64,000 nucleotides of DNA from Pipra filicauda (taxonomy: Eukaryota; Chordata; Aves; Passeriformes; Pipridae), in contig NW_024104532.1 in the NCBI RefSeq assembly GCF_003945595.2, forward strand, positions 8,183,501 through 8,247,500, given 5' to 3'. Under the pieces are notes generated by a model. It did not search any database. It was not told the origin of the DNA and saw nothing but the letters and a program-made list of their open reading frames with translations. Shown in pieces: positions 14,519 through 26,760 of the stretch (position 1 is its first letter; each line of letters starts with the position of its first letter). The translations under genes and the position numbers were made by a program.

Positions 14519-14935
14519 GAGCTATCCTGACCCTGCAGCGCAGGAGCTGCTGGTCCTGCTGGCGCAGCGCTGCCGCTGCGGTGCCTGCTGGAGAGAGAGG
14601 TGTTCCCAAGCCCGGGATCGGGCTGCCAGCAAATAGAAAGGCTGGGGTTTACTGCTGCGGAGGAATGCGACAGGTTGTGCCGGTGTCCGGGAGACGCGGA
14701 GGGTGGGAACACGCACCAGGGCCCAGGGCTGCGTGCTTGGGATTTCATTGGAGCCGGGGAGGAGCCGGTAGGGGAGCGAACATGACCTTGAAAATCCTTA
14801 TCGAGATGAAAAGGTGCAGTCAGCGAGCACATTCCTCCGCGGCCACGCTGCTGCACAGTGTGACAGCCCGCGCTGCGGCTGCACAGAGCTCCGCAGGCAG
14901 CTCCGGGAGGTGCCCTCCCACAGCCCGGCAGGGTT
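14519..14935. promoter_or_regulatory. Small CpG-rich patch in intron 1, candidate alternative promoter or enhancer
   Basis: Counting by hand gives roughly 29 CpG dinucleotides in about 420 bases with GC near 60%, an observed/expected ratio of about 0.7. The surrounding intron is CpG-poor. This meets the usual loose definition of a CpG island. A smaller cluster (about 10 CpG in 140 bases) lies at 13505-13635. In vertebrate genomes intragenic islands often mark alternative promoters. A downstream intron-1 promoter for WWC1 is possible but inferred. No TATA box or clear initiator was found. Confidence 0.45.
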
Positions 14936-17895
14936 TTCTGGTCTGAGTGTGTGTAAATCCCAGGGATCAGCTTCTAAAGTTGGTGGTTTCTATGCATTTA
15001 TAAGTAATAACGAGCCTGAAGGCAGTAGCAAGGCACAGTCTGGCAGGTGGAGAAGATGGGCCACTCGAGAGGACCCGTTTTAATTATGATTCCATGGCAG
15101 ATAAAGCTCATCTACGAGTTTGGTGCCCAGAAATCTGGTGAGCAGCCAGGCAGCTCATCACAACCAACAAGGGGGGGTTGTGGTTTTCCCCCGTGTTGCT
15201 CCTGTTCCTGACACTCCTCTGTCCCTGGCATGCTGTTGACTGCTGAATCCCGCTAACCCAACTGGGAATTCACTGGGCAGGACACTCTGGGTGCTGTTCT
15301 GCTGTATTTACGGGACAGGAGCAGTTTGTGGAAGGGCTTGGAGGGTGCAACAGGGGAGAGCAGAGCTGCTGGACTGGGAAGACGAGCAAGGAAAAGCTGT
15401 GTAGGGTGTAAGGTGTGAGAGATGCTTTTTATGGGAGTGACAAACCATTAGCCTGGTTTAGTTGCTGATGTCTTTGTGCTTTGGATCCAACACAACTCTC
15501 CCTCCCTTCCTCCCCTGTGCTAGCACGTGTACTTGTACACTCACATGCTAATTCAGGTTAAGAAACTGCATCTCCTAGAAATTGATCCTTTCCTAAAATG
15601 CTTTCTGTGTGCTTTTAATCCTGAAGCATGTCCCAGGGAAGTGACACCATGCAGATAAAGCAACCTTTGCAGTGCAGAAAAGAAATCAACACCGCTGTAT
15701 GTGCTGTAAAATGAAAAATGCTGCATTCCTGAAGAAATCTAAGTATAGTTACAGCTTGACTGTGGTACTTTTGTTGCTGAGACTGCACTGCAGCTTCGGG
15801 AGCAGATACTTAAAATTCATTGGTTTGTGGTGGGGTTTTTTTTGTTTTTTTTTTCTCTTTCAACAAGGATAGAATAAAATCCTATCTTTCTCTGTGCGTA
15901 TATGAACTTACCCTTATGTGCTGTGTGCTTTTTGTTGGAGGAATTCAGGCAGTGTCTTTTAGATAATTCCTTCCTAAATGCTTGGCTTAGAGCATTTGGG
16001 TAAAAACATTTTCTCACTTAACAAATCCAGATCCTTCTCAGTTTTAGAGGATCTAGGTGTGTGCTGGGAATTTGGCTGTGTGCTGATGATCTTGGGGCTT
16101 TTTTTCTTAGGCACTGTGGAATGCAATGGCTTCTGCTCAGGGAGGTGGAACGTGCCCCTGCTGACCTTCATGCCATAACTTCAGCTTTTGTTTGCCACGA
16201 TACTTGATTAAGACAAATCTAGCATCTCTGGCTTTTTTCTTTGAAGTTATCCAGCTTGTAAAGCTGAGATGAAATGCAGCCTGTTTATTGGGGTTTACCT
16301 CACTTTCTAATGTGGAACAATTAGCGTGGTGGTGCTGAAACTGGTGTCTCTCTACTGTCGTACATGCCAGGAACTTGGAATGAGGTACATACCTGCTACA
16401 CATGTATGGGAGAAATGGGAATACAGAGATACCAAAGAGACACAAATAGACTGTGTTTTTAGCCACCTTCACCAGGTGGAAGGTGGAAGATTGTTCCTTT
16501 GGAAGGAGGTTCCTGTACTCTTGGTCATACACCACAGTAAAATAGTAGCTAAATATTAATAATAAGACTATGTAAGGTGTGTCTCTGACACATACCTAGA
16601 GCATGAAGTGTGAGCAGCAGTGATGAGGTGGTATGTATGCTGAGTCCTTGCTTAGTGGAAAGAAATGCTGTATGTTTTGAACTGAGGAATAACTAAAAAG
16701 CTTTTGATATCTGGTACCTATATAAAGGTCTGTTGGACACTTCAAAAATTATAATACAATGCATAGATAGAAACTTGGTTAACTGCCTCAAGCCACAAAC
16801 AGTCTTTTCTCCACAAGGCCTTAACAGCAAAATAACTGCCAGTGAAAGATGACACTTTGGCACATATGCATGTTCATGTTTAAAGATGTTACCTTACTTC
16901 TGTGGCAACCAGTGATAATTTGTGATCAGGATATCATTTATTGGTCATACCTAACTGCTTATATCCTCTGTGAACAACTTGATATCGATTCCATCCATGA
17001 GCTTGTGTTCACAGATCCTCGGGTAGTGCTCCCTGCAGTAAAATTTGAGTTGTAAACAGTCTCGGGAAACAAATTTTTCAAAAGGATTTCTCCCTTGAAT
17101 TCTGAAAAGTGACACATTGCTTCTGGGGCTTGCTGGTAGTTGCAGGGGGTGCTATGAGCAGCACCCCACTTTCAAGACACTGTGGTGCTGACACGTTTGG
17201 CTTTGCCTGTGGTGAAATGCATGTTCGTCCTAAACCTGAAGACTTCCATGGTGGTAGCACAGTTGCAGAAGTCTTGGAAGTAGACAGTACCAAAACCAGA
17301 GTCCTTCCCTCAGGTTGATCTAAGCTGTGGTCCCTGGCCTGTGCCTTTTTACAGATGAAACTTTTGTTCTTCCTGAGTTGTGTGCTGGGCACGCAGAGAG
17401 CTGGCAGAAGGACTGCAAGTGGGCTTTAAACCACACGAGATAGGTGGGGAAGGGGAATGTAAAGTGCAAGAGGCATTATAACTTCCATGTTAACAGAAAT
17501 TTGATCTGTTGGCAAAACATGCTGATAGCGGATCATTAAAAATAAATGATGTTTATAAGAGTAAATCAATCAAACTCACTTGGTGATGCAAATCTCACTT
17601 TTGCTGTCCTCAGATGCGTGAGCAACCTTCAATACTTGTTGATTTGTATCGACTCCCTTGCAATGTGTGAAGTACTGAGCTATGTTTAGTGCTTTGTACA
17701 GTTCTGCCTATAAACGCAGTTTGGCATGATTTTTTTTGTAGCTTAACTACATGGTAAATCAAGGCTTTGTTACTTTAGATGAAAAAGATACTAAACCTAT
17801 GAATTCTATACTCTTACCTTCTAACTCTTTACATCTCCTAAAGCTTTACTCTCATGAGGTTGTTTTAGACATCTGTTCTTGTTCTGACATTTCTA

Positions 17896-18545
17896 TTTAT
17901 TTTTATGCAGTATGGCTTTTCAGGAACTGAGAAGACATTGCATCAACACTTACAGCAGCAGTAGTAGATAGTAAAGCTGATACTGTGAATTCCAAGTGCT
18001 TATGTGCTTCAGCAGTCACTGCATCCATGAGCTGAGGGCTGTGCAACCTGGACTTTCTTCACTTTGGATCAGAAGTGAGTTGCCATGCTTTCATTTCCAA
18101 AGGCTGCCTTCAGTGCTAACTCACAAGACTGAGTCTGTTGAAATAATTTTGGTTTGCCCCTCTTGAAGGATATGGCATGGATTACAGTTGGCAGGGCGGT
18201 GCTTATGCTGAAGTACTTATTCTGTACCTTGAATTCACAATTGCTTTGCAACTGGAAGGATTTTAGTTCTGTTTTCTCCATTGCTCCAAGATCATCGTGA
18301 GCAGGCACCTCCTCTGATTCTTGCAGGCAGTCAGAAATATTCCTTTTCATACCTGGTACTGCTGAGTTTACAATGGCATTGAAGGGGCCCATGAACTCCT
18401 GGGACTGCACTGAGACCTCTTTGGAGTTCACTTGACTTGGTAGTTTCCTCTGTGTAGCTGGATTCAGCTCCATCTGGACAAGGTTTCCAAGTTGCCGGAC
18501 TGATGTCAGATCAGAGAGCCAAGTAGTAATATTTTCAGAACTGAC
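17896..18545 (-). other. Candidate minus-strand terminal exon of an unrecognised gene
   Basis: On the minus strand, a CCTAG acceptor (AG at 18546-18547) is followed by 158 open codons, from 18545 to a TGA at 18069-18071. An AATAAA lies further on at 17896-17901. The translation is rich in E, K, Q and S, low in W and C, and looks like a disordered protein tail. The phase at 18545 is 0, which matches the donor of the candidate exon at 20010-20145. I do not recognise the protein. Against it, open frames of this length (up to 160 codons) occur by chance elsewhere in this window, so length alone is no proof. A second short minus-strand frame of 41 codons (18028 to 17903) ends two bases before the AATAAA. 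Confidence 0.3.
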
Positions 18546-20009
18546 CTAGGCATTGCATAAAAGCTGAGTGGCTGCAGTTGATCTTTCTTAGGGCAAAGAG
18601 CAGAATGGGCTGTGGTGGTGTCCTGCTGCTTGCCTAGACTGTGTTCTGCAGAGGATGCAGACCAGAGAGCCTGCTAATGTTGCAGTTCGGGATTGGGACC
18701 ATCAAATAGCTATATAACTCAGTAAGAATGTTTATAATGCAGAAATAGCAAGCAGGCAGTCCTGCTGAAGCTGCTGTACAGAGTCAGTGCTGGCAGGGGG
18801 TGAGCAGGGAGCAGAATACAAACCATGTGCACGTGAAAACAGCCTCTTGTGCTTCCCTTGCCCCTTTGCAAATAGGCTTTCATACTAGCAATGCTTGGTT
18901 TCTACTTTGGGTAGATTAGGTCTCTAGATGAGTCCGGTGATGCCATCCTAGAGTTGTCTGTTTTCCCACTCCAAATGCCATGTGAATAAAGGGCACAGGA
19001 GCTGGCAGTGTTGCAGGAGGTATTCACTGTCATACTGCTTTTTCACAGTAGAGATAGAACATGCTGGTGAGAAATGCATTTCTTCTCAAAGAATTAAGGT
19101 TTGTCATCACCATACATGAAGTGAAAATTCAGTGCTCAATGAAGTCCAGTTGTGGAGTGAATCCCAAGTCTGTTCCCCTACACAGACATGGGGATGGTCA
19201 GCCCAGTGCTCACTGCTGCACTGCCTGTCTTTGCATGCTGCTGTCCATGGATAAGGTGTTCCTGAATGCTGAGGGACAGCAGTTGTTCCATTCTTACCTC
19301 CTTGCTGACATCTCAAATATTTATCTTTTCCTGGCAGTAGGTATAGTGCATTAGGTATATAAAGCATTTCACAGCTTTAGGAGCTGTGTTGTGGGGGGAG
19401 TCTGTCCTAAACACCTCCTTATCTCGAGGCATCTTGCCAATGTAAACTGCTGCCACCCACACCATGGGCAGCCTTTCAGGGAAGTAGGAATGCTGACTGA
19501 AAGAACAGAGACAAGCCTTCCAGTTCATAATCTCCCAAATATGTCAAGAAACTTGTCTGACTACTCTGGATGTTTGGTAGACAATTTATCCCTTACTGTG
19601 AAATGACCAGTCCCCTTCTTTGAGAACAGTTGAACTTCCAAGTGAAGAGAGAACTGACTTGTTTTTAGCCAACCTACTCTACTCGGGCTGTGCAGGTGGC
19701 AAGGCTGCTTATCCTACAAGAACTGCAGGCAACTTCAACCATTTAAAACTAAAGACATCTTAATTACTTGCATGGTTAAATTCCAACTCTTGCACGCTTT
19801 TAGTTCAGTTGTGTTGCACTGTTCTCATCAAGTTGTACCTTACTCTTTTATATCTTTTCTGCTTAATCAGTTCAGGAAAGCATGCAGGATATACAGGCTG
19901 GCAGGCAAGTTAATGTTGTGAGAAGCTTCAGCTCCCATTTCCTGACTTTTTAACCTTGAACTATCCCAGGAATTTTTGCATTTGAGTGATTAGGAAGGTA
20001 TGAACTGAC

Positions 20010-20145
20010 CTCTTGCCTCTTTCCTGCTTGCAGAACCAGTTTGTTAATCTCTGGGAATGATCTAAAATCTGTAAGTGGTTTTTGATGGTCTTCTCCTTGC
20101 AAATAACTTAGTAGTTTCTTTGCTTCCAGGGGTAAATGATCTGTA
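20010..20145 (-). other. Candidate minus-strand internal exon (136 nt)
   Basis: This is the best-formed piece of the putative antisense gene. It has a textbook acceptor (TTTCTTTTCAG just above 20145), then one base plus 45 uninterrupted codons. It ends in GAG with donor GTCAGT at 20004-20009. The peptide starts TDHLPLEAKKLLSYL and has a regular amphipathic character. The exon starts in phase 2 and ends in phase 0. It lies inside WWC1 intron 1, opposite in sense. I recognise no family. A chance open stretch between splice-like signals cannot be excluded without transcript data. Confidence 0.35.
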
Positions 20146-21813
20146 CTGAAAAGAAATACATGGGCAAACAGACTGTCACTGTGTGCAAAGTAGAGCTTGT
20201 AAACATGCAAACCTTTTCAGAAGTGGATAGAACAAGCAGTTAACTGTTCAACTGATGTGTTCTAGGCATACTGGTAGTGACTAGTGGGGTCATAAATTGT
20301 GTATTATATGTATTATGGTTCTATAAATCTGTTTGACCAATAGAAATGTATTGCTATTAAAGGTATAAATGCATTTGTGTTTGGAATTCTTGAAATACAG
20401 ACTTTTTGCCTGACTTTCAGGTGTCTTTGGTGCCTCCTAATCTCTTTTGTGGAGAATCTACTTGGGCAGCATGTGACTAATTTCTGTAGAAAGAGAATAA
20501 TTTAGATGTTACCTGCTTACGTGAAAGGGTCTAAATTAGCAAATTACACGCGACTCAAAATCACCTTAACGAGGTACAGGGCTTGGCCAAAGAGCAGTAA
20601 AGGACATAACTGAGTTCTTGTGTCAATAAAAATGTTTAAAATTATGACAGCTTGGAAAATAAGCTCTGAAGATAGATGTTGATCTTGCTTATCCTGGAGG
20701 TGACCCAATGCATGGAGCATTAGGGGCCAGGAGGAGACACAGGATGAAAGAGATCTTCAGGAGGCTGAGAAGATGCTCAATAACCATGGCAACAAAAGAA
20801 AGCACTTCGGAAAAGCAAACAGCTCTGCAGTTTGAGTTGCTTTAGGACACGTGTTGATTATTTTAAGGCATTTCTATTGGTAATGTTTCTGTTGTACTTG
20901 AAGAAGATTTGTTTATTTTACAGCAACAGCTTCAAATAGTGTTTTTCTCAGACTTGACCCCATTTGTACTGTAAGGGCTGTAATTCTGTTCCCAGTTATC
21001 CTTTATCAGACCAAGACCAGGAGCACACACTGACAGTCATTGAAATGACTTGGGTTTGAGGTTACTAGAAGTTTAGGGTGGCTGTGCCTTGCTGTGGGTC
21101 TTGGAATAATATCTGGCTTCCAAAACTTTGAAATGTCATATCTGATCTCTCATCAGGCTCCTTGGAGTATAGTTAAGAAGCTTCTCAAATTTGTGATCAC
21201 TTCTTAAAGGCTTCTCTTTGCTACCTGGGAAGCACATTCCCATTCGTGGTTCCTGTCTGCTTGTGGTGGTCTGAATTACTCTTTTCTGCTCCCCTCGGTG
21301 TGTAGGTCTCCCCTTTTCACTCCCTCACAGTCGGTGAGGTTTTGGTGCAATTGAAGGTGCCACGTGGCCCCGAGCTGTGTGTTGTGTCACTGCTGAGGAT
21401 ACTGGTTGCTAGGATGAGCTGTTCTCATCACCTTTTGCCTCAGTTGCAGTTGGAGTGGGAATCCAAGGGAGTGTTTCATCGTGCCCAGGTGTGTGGTGGC
21501 AGGGTGAGAAAAGCTTTGCCAGCAAGATCATAGAACAGGGCCTCTTTCCTGCCACACCTCCAGCCTCCAAAGGCAATTCTCCCTGCAGTGAGAGAAGATG
21601 CTCCCGGGGAAAATAGTTACTATAGTGACGAATAGCCCCGGTGTGTTTGAGGGCTGGATCACCAAGTTGAGTAATAAATGTGTAGGAGTCTATTTTTAAA
21701 AGCTTTTGTGAGGAGGAGACTGCTGTAGTCCTAGAAATTTTGTCTGCAAAGCGACAGGTTTTTCTGTGCTGAAGTTTAAAAATAATCATCGTCTGTCTTG
21801 AGAATGGGATGAC

Positions 21814-22042
21814 CTCATTAAAAACAAAGAAGCTTGTATGTCATCGTGTCGAGCCTCCTGGCAGTGGTTCCTGCAGCAGCCTTCTGAGTTACAGTAGGAG
21901 CTCTGCCCATTAACAGCTTCCTCAAAGCTCAGACCCACATGGATCTTGGGTACAGCTGCCCCAGTGTCACAGTTGGAATTAGGTGCTTTTAGCTCATTCT
22001 CTATCCTGTGCAGCACATCCTGCACATAATGAGCAGAAGCCA
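21814..22042 (-). other. Candidate minus-strand internal exon (229 nt)
   Basis: A strong acceptor (ATTTTATTTTCAG, ending at 22043) precedes a frame open for 75 codons. The peptide near the start, AHYVQDVLHRIENELK, looks like a coiled-coil or amphipathic helix. Ending at AG before GTCATC (21814) leaves phase 2, exactly what the exon at 20145 needs. However, that donor is weak and the true 3' boundary could differ. The frame stays open to 21786. An adjacent minus frame (about 21770 down to 21409) is also protein-like, so the exon structure here is uncertain. No function is proposed. Confidence 0.25.
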
Positions 22043-25000
22043 CTGAAAATAAAATCTGACTCCAAGCTTCTCCCACAAAATGCTGGGTTTAAAAACTGTT
22101 TGCTTTTGTAAGAGAAATGATGTGAGTGGAAGTATCTGCCACAACTCATTATTTTATTACCTGGCTTGACTTCTTGCCCATGAACCTGTGTGACTCGTAT
22201 GCTTGCTGTGTACCTGTGAGTGCAGCAGGGAAGGGGAGACCTGAACAGAGCTGGAAAGCTGGTTTTTAGGGTTTGGTGGCTTATGCTGTAGCTGTAAGAG
22301 GAGCTGGCATGAATGTCCTGAGTGATCCAGGTGCTGCCTTTGTTCCTTGTGCAGGGAGCTGCTGCAATGGGTCCAGCAACCTGCAGGAAATCCCCTGGTC
22401 TGTCGTTTCACCCGCAGGGAGTCATGAAGGATTTCATGTAAGGCCATGTGATCTGTGCTGAACTGATTAACATAAGGCTCTCCTGTTTAAATGGCTTTAC
22501 TTTGTTATGGGTCTGAGGAACCCTGCAAACATAGGGATTAAGTGGGTTTATGTGAGGTGTAGAGGCTTGGCAGTGCACTGTTGGTTTATAAACGTCCCCA
22601 TCTCGGTGACCCACAGGCACTGTTTGCCGACTGCATATTTACGTACAGGCACACTTTTACTGACAGCTGCCTGTGAGTTTGCTCAGTTGCTGTGGGCCAC
22701 CAATTGATACTGAAATCCAGTAATTACAAAAATACCTTTTCCTGTTTTAAGAGGTTCAGAACTGATTTTTGTTGCCTTTGTAGCATTAACTCCAGATTTG
22801 TAAGTGGCGCAGGTCACCCATCTCCTGCTCCCGTCAGGAATCTCTGTACAGACACGTTTAACAAACCTTCTGTCAATCAAAAACTGGTTATACAAGGATT
22901 ATTTGCCTTCAGTTTCCTGCGTAATGAGGTTTTTGATTGACAACAGTGGAGTTAAAGAATATAGAACGGCTTTCTGAATCTGAGATGAGCGAGTTTCCAT
23001 TTAATACTGTTTGCACATGATAACATTGACTTCCAGTTTTATCTGGGATAGAAACTGAAGGTGATCAAAAATAAGAAGTATAGAAACCCTTCTCATTTGA
23101 AAATGTTGTGACTTAGAAAGTAGAGGTAGGAAACTAACTTTCTATTTCCTGATGTAGCAGTGGGATTTGAACATCATTTGCTGAACAAATAGTTGATCTA
23201 CTGGGGGCAAACGTTTTGGAAACATGGAAGTGCCTCAGTATGTTCAGCATAGCTGATGGGTGAGCGCTCCTCAGCCTGCCTCTGCCTGAAGACTGTCAGA
23301 TGCTCCTCAGGTTAGGAATTTGGGTGATGCTGTTATCTTTTATCTCTGTTTATCAGGATTAGTTTCTGAAATGGTGTCCTTGACCTGCTGTGTGTGGTGG
23401 TTGCTGTGGGCACCTGGTTTCCAGGTGCCTTGATGAGCATTTGCACTTGTTCAAGTAAATTTGGATTTCTTGAATGCAATTAAATTAAAAACTAACCTAC
23501 TGAAAACTAAGAACATATGATGTAAATGGATAAATCTAGGTTGACGTTTCATTTTCAAAATGCTAAATATTTCTAATAATGACTTTGATTAAAATGTAGC
23601 TAATGGGGGAAGGGCAGTCACAGGTACGATGAATGTGAGATACAGGTGAGTTGAAATGAGGTGAACATATGGGTTCCTTAGGGGTGAGCTAAAAGGACAG
23701 AGTTAGGCTATGATTTACAAATATCTTCTCTATGTCAGACTGGTTTCTCTTGTAGACCTCCACACCAAGCTCAGCTGAGAAGCAGATGAAGCACTTGAAG
23801 AGTAGTTCTGGTCTAGCTGATGCATTAAAGCAAATCTTGCATGGCTGGAAGATGCAGACAAGACTCGTGTCTTAGTGTCATCTCTTTTAACTAGACCAGT
23901 TTGGGTTTAATAAAAAAGTGCTGTATCTACAGACTTTGTTTGCCCCCTTGGTTCCCTCTTTGGGACTGGAGATCAGAAGTCAAAGTCAAGATTTGCTGAA
24001 CTTTTGGGTGCGTTACTTTTGTTTGAAAGCTGGATGAATGAATCTGGAGGTTTCCCTAACAGAAGAGGGTAAGGAATGCACAAACCATTCCTTCCTTAGT
24101 TAATAGCACATTGGTGCAGGGGGTCCATTTTTGTAGGTTGCTGCTTCGAGTCTGCCTACAGAGAGGACCTGTTATATGATAACATGGTTTGACTGAGTTG
24201 ATGAGATTTTTTCCAAAGCAGATCAGGAAGCTTTATGAATTGTAAAGGAGATGTTTCAAAGGAATAGACCTGCAGTTGTGTCCTAGCTTCAACTTCCCAC
24301 ACGCAGGAACAGTCCTGTTTTATGCAGGAATAATACACTAACTAAATCATGTCTTGCTGTGAGAAAGAAACTTCTCCTTTTGCTCGTTTAATCCCTCATG
24401 TTACATTGTGAATGTGCTTAGGGAAATGCTTCATTTTTGGGCCTCTTCTGGAAAATTGGTTTATTTCAGTCTTCATAACAAACCCTAAAATCATACCTTA
24501 AAACAAGGAAATAATCTCCTTTTTCTTTTTATGCTGTATTCAGAGTCTGGCTACACAATACATTGCATGTCTTTCATCTGCAATTGTAGCATTGCTGCTT
24601 TGATTTGTGCCAGTGTTTCCCACAACAGCAAGGAAAAGAAGCTTAGGAAAGTAGGTACTATGGTTATGAAGGTGCAGTTATTTGGGGAAATAACTCTTTT
24701 GTCTCTAACAAATGGAATTACTCACTTACTTATAAAACTAATTACTCTTCTGTTTGCTAGTTGAATGACAGATTTTTCCTTTAATGAGTAGTTACTCCTC
24801 TCTACAAATAGGATAGTTGGAAGCTTGTGGTCAGCCAGGGAGGATGGCCCTAGTCCGTGCTTGGTGATGGGTGCTCGTTGAGATATGCTGAGAATACGAG
24901 TCTCAAAAGTGAGATAATTGTCTATTTCTGAGCCCTAGTAACTGGCAAGTCTCCAGTTGGCTTGTGTCATTGCTAGAGCAGACTGATCCTGCCTTGATTT

Positions 25001-26068
25001 TTCTCCCCCTTTTCCAAAACTCCAGCTGAAAGAACTGGCTGGATGTAGTTCATGCATTGCATTTCATATGGAAAATAGGAATAAGCATCCTTCAGTTGCT
25101 TGGTCCTGGCTTCCTACTGAGTCTGACAGTTCCTGAGCACATTTAGAAGGAATTCAGCTGTTTCTAACAAAGTAGAACTGGACAAAAGCTGAACAGAAGC
25201 TTTATAAGTTTGGTATTTTACTTTGGCACTGCAGTGCCATTCCCTGATGAAAGTATTCCCCAAGATCTAGGGCTGATAGTGCAGCTCAACACTGGGTTTT
25301 TGGTTTGGTTTTGTTTGTTCTTAACCAAAAAAAGAGTTTGATATTAGTGTTAGGTGTGATTCTTGAGCGAAATTCTGCTGCAGAAACTCTGCTCAGTGTG
25401 TAATGCTAATTAAGATACTGAGGTATGTTTTATGTCTGTAGCACACCCTCAACTAATGTATCTGAAGTATGGGTTTAATTACTGCTCCATGTTGAGGGAT
25501 GCTTGGATCACTCACCAAAAATGTTGAGCACTGTAGCTGGGACATGGGAAAGGCATGGCTCCTGGTTTAATCAGTCTGTAGGGTGGAATGGAAGCTGGGG
25601 TGCAATGTCAGACTACAAACCCAGGATGGAATTGCATCTCTTCTTACAAATCTCTCTATAGAAGTAGCAAAACAGCAATCATATCGCCAATCCACAGCAT
25701 TATTTTGAGTGTTACTTATCAAATGTTGCACAGGAGAAGACCCCTGGACTTCCTGTGGTCTAGCTGACACACTCTACCCCTGCTGACTTTGTTTATATAT
25801 AGTAACTTGTCTTCCTTTCCCTTTTTCCAAGTAGCATCTAATTAGCGTTAAATCTAGGCTTTGTCATGGGCTACAGGTGAAAACTTTTCACTGAATATTT
25901 TTTATGGAATATTGGGCAATGGGAGAACAATGTCCTGCTTATCAGGGCAATCAAATAATTACTACAACCAAGTCCTCTGCAGTTACACTGAAGTGTCATC
26001 ATGCTTCGTTTCCTGATGTGTGTGAAGTTGAGTTGGTTTTTTGCAAATGCGTGACCATCCTGAAGGCA

Positions 26069-26285
26069 GGATATCAGGGAAAGGTTCTTCACCCAGAGGG
26101 TGGTTGGGCACTGGAACAGGCTCCCCGGTGCAGTGGTCACAGCACCAAGGCTGTCTGAGTTCGAGAAGTGTTTGGACAACACTGTCAAGCACATGGTGGG
26201 ATTGTTGGGGTGTCCTGTGCAGGGCCAGGAGTTGGAATTCATGATCCTGATGGGCCCCTTCCAACTCAGCATATTCTGTGATCCC
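26069..26285 (+). mobile_element. CR1 LINE, 5'-truncated 3' tail
   Basis: The sequence contains the familiar CR1 3' region in order: a segment reading 'ggttcttcacccagagggtg', a 'ggcactggaacaggctcccc' segment, 'gtttggacaac', 'ttggggtgtcctgtgcaggg', a 'gatcctgatggg' segment, and the 3' terminal ATTCTGTGAT at 26273-26282. Only about 217 bases of the 3' end remain, as is usual for CR1, which truncates at the 5' end and leaves no clear target duplication. It lies in WWC1 intron 1 in the same sense as the gene and encodes no usable reverse transcriptase. The 5' boundary is approximate. Confidence 0.88.
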
Positions 26286-26734
26286 AATATGCCTGTGCCC
26301 TCTCAGGGGTGGGAGCAGGTTCTCCAAAGTTCAGCATTTAGCACTTCACTCTTCCCTACCTGTCCTGCTTCTACACAAACCACTAACATTGAACAAAAGC
26401 AGATGCCATTTGCAGAGAGGGTGAAAGTGCTAACCCCGGTGTTTAACTTAAAATTGCCAACACGTTTGCTGCTGCACTTTCATCTGTGTTATCTCCAGAG
26501 AGTGCCTTGTATCTGACCTTGCTTTGCATTTTTACCCTTGTGCATCTTTGATTTGATCAACTCAGCAGCACACTCAGGCTGAGGAAACAGCTTGATCATG
26601 GGGAATAACATGGGATAAGGGATAGCAATCACAAGTATTGAGATTCTATTTTATTTTCAGGTAACCTCTATTTTCTATACAAACATGCTTTTGGTACACA
26701 ATCTAGATTAACAACTGTAAAAACAAACCCTTCG

Positions 26735-26760
26735 GTGAAACTTTATTGAGAAAGTTTCAC
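26735..26760. repeat. Perfect inverted repeat, 10-bp stem with 6-nt loop
   Basis: GTGAAACTTT at 26735-26744 is followed by loop ATTGAG and then AAAGTTTCAC at 26751-26760, a perfect hairpin. It lies in intron 1, about 450 bases after the CR1 fragment. It has no T tract typical of a small-RNA terminator and is too short for a typical pre-miRNA. Confidence 0.7.

Noticed and set aside
14401..14856. 151-codon minus frame over the CpG patch
   Set aside because: The openness follows from high GC on both strands. The peptide is Pro/Ser/Ala-rich and unlike any family I know.
19400..19500. Strong minus-strand acceptor (TCTCTGTTCTTTCAG) with an open frame behind it
   Set aside because: No good donor with a phase that fits the neighbouring candidate exons was found, so I did not add it to the nested-gene model.
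25871..26516. Open frames of 138 codons on both strands
   Set aside because: They run across the CR1 3' tail, which is non-coding, and reflect repeat composition.
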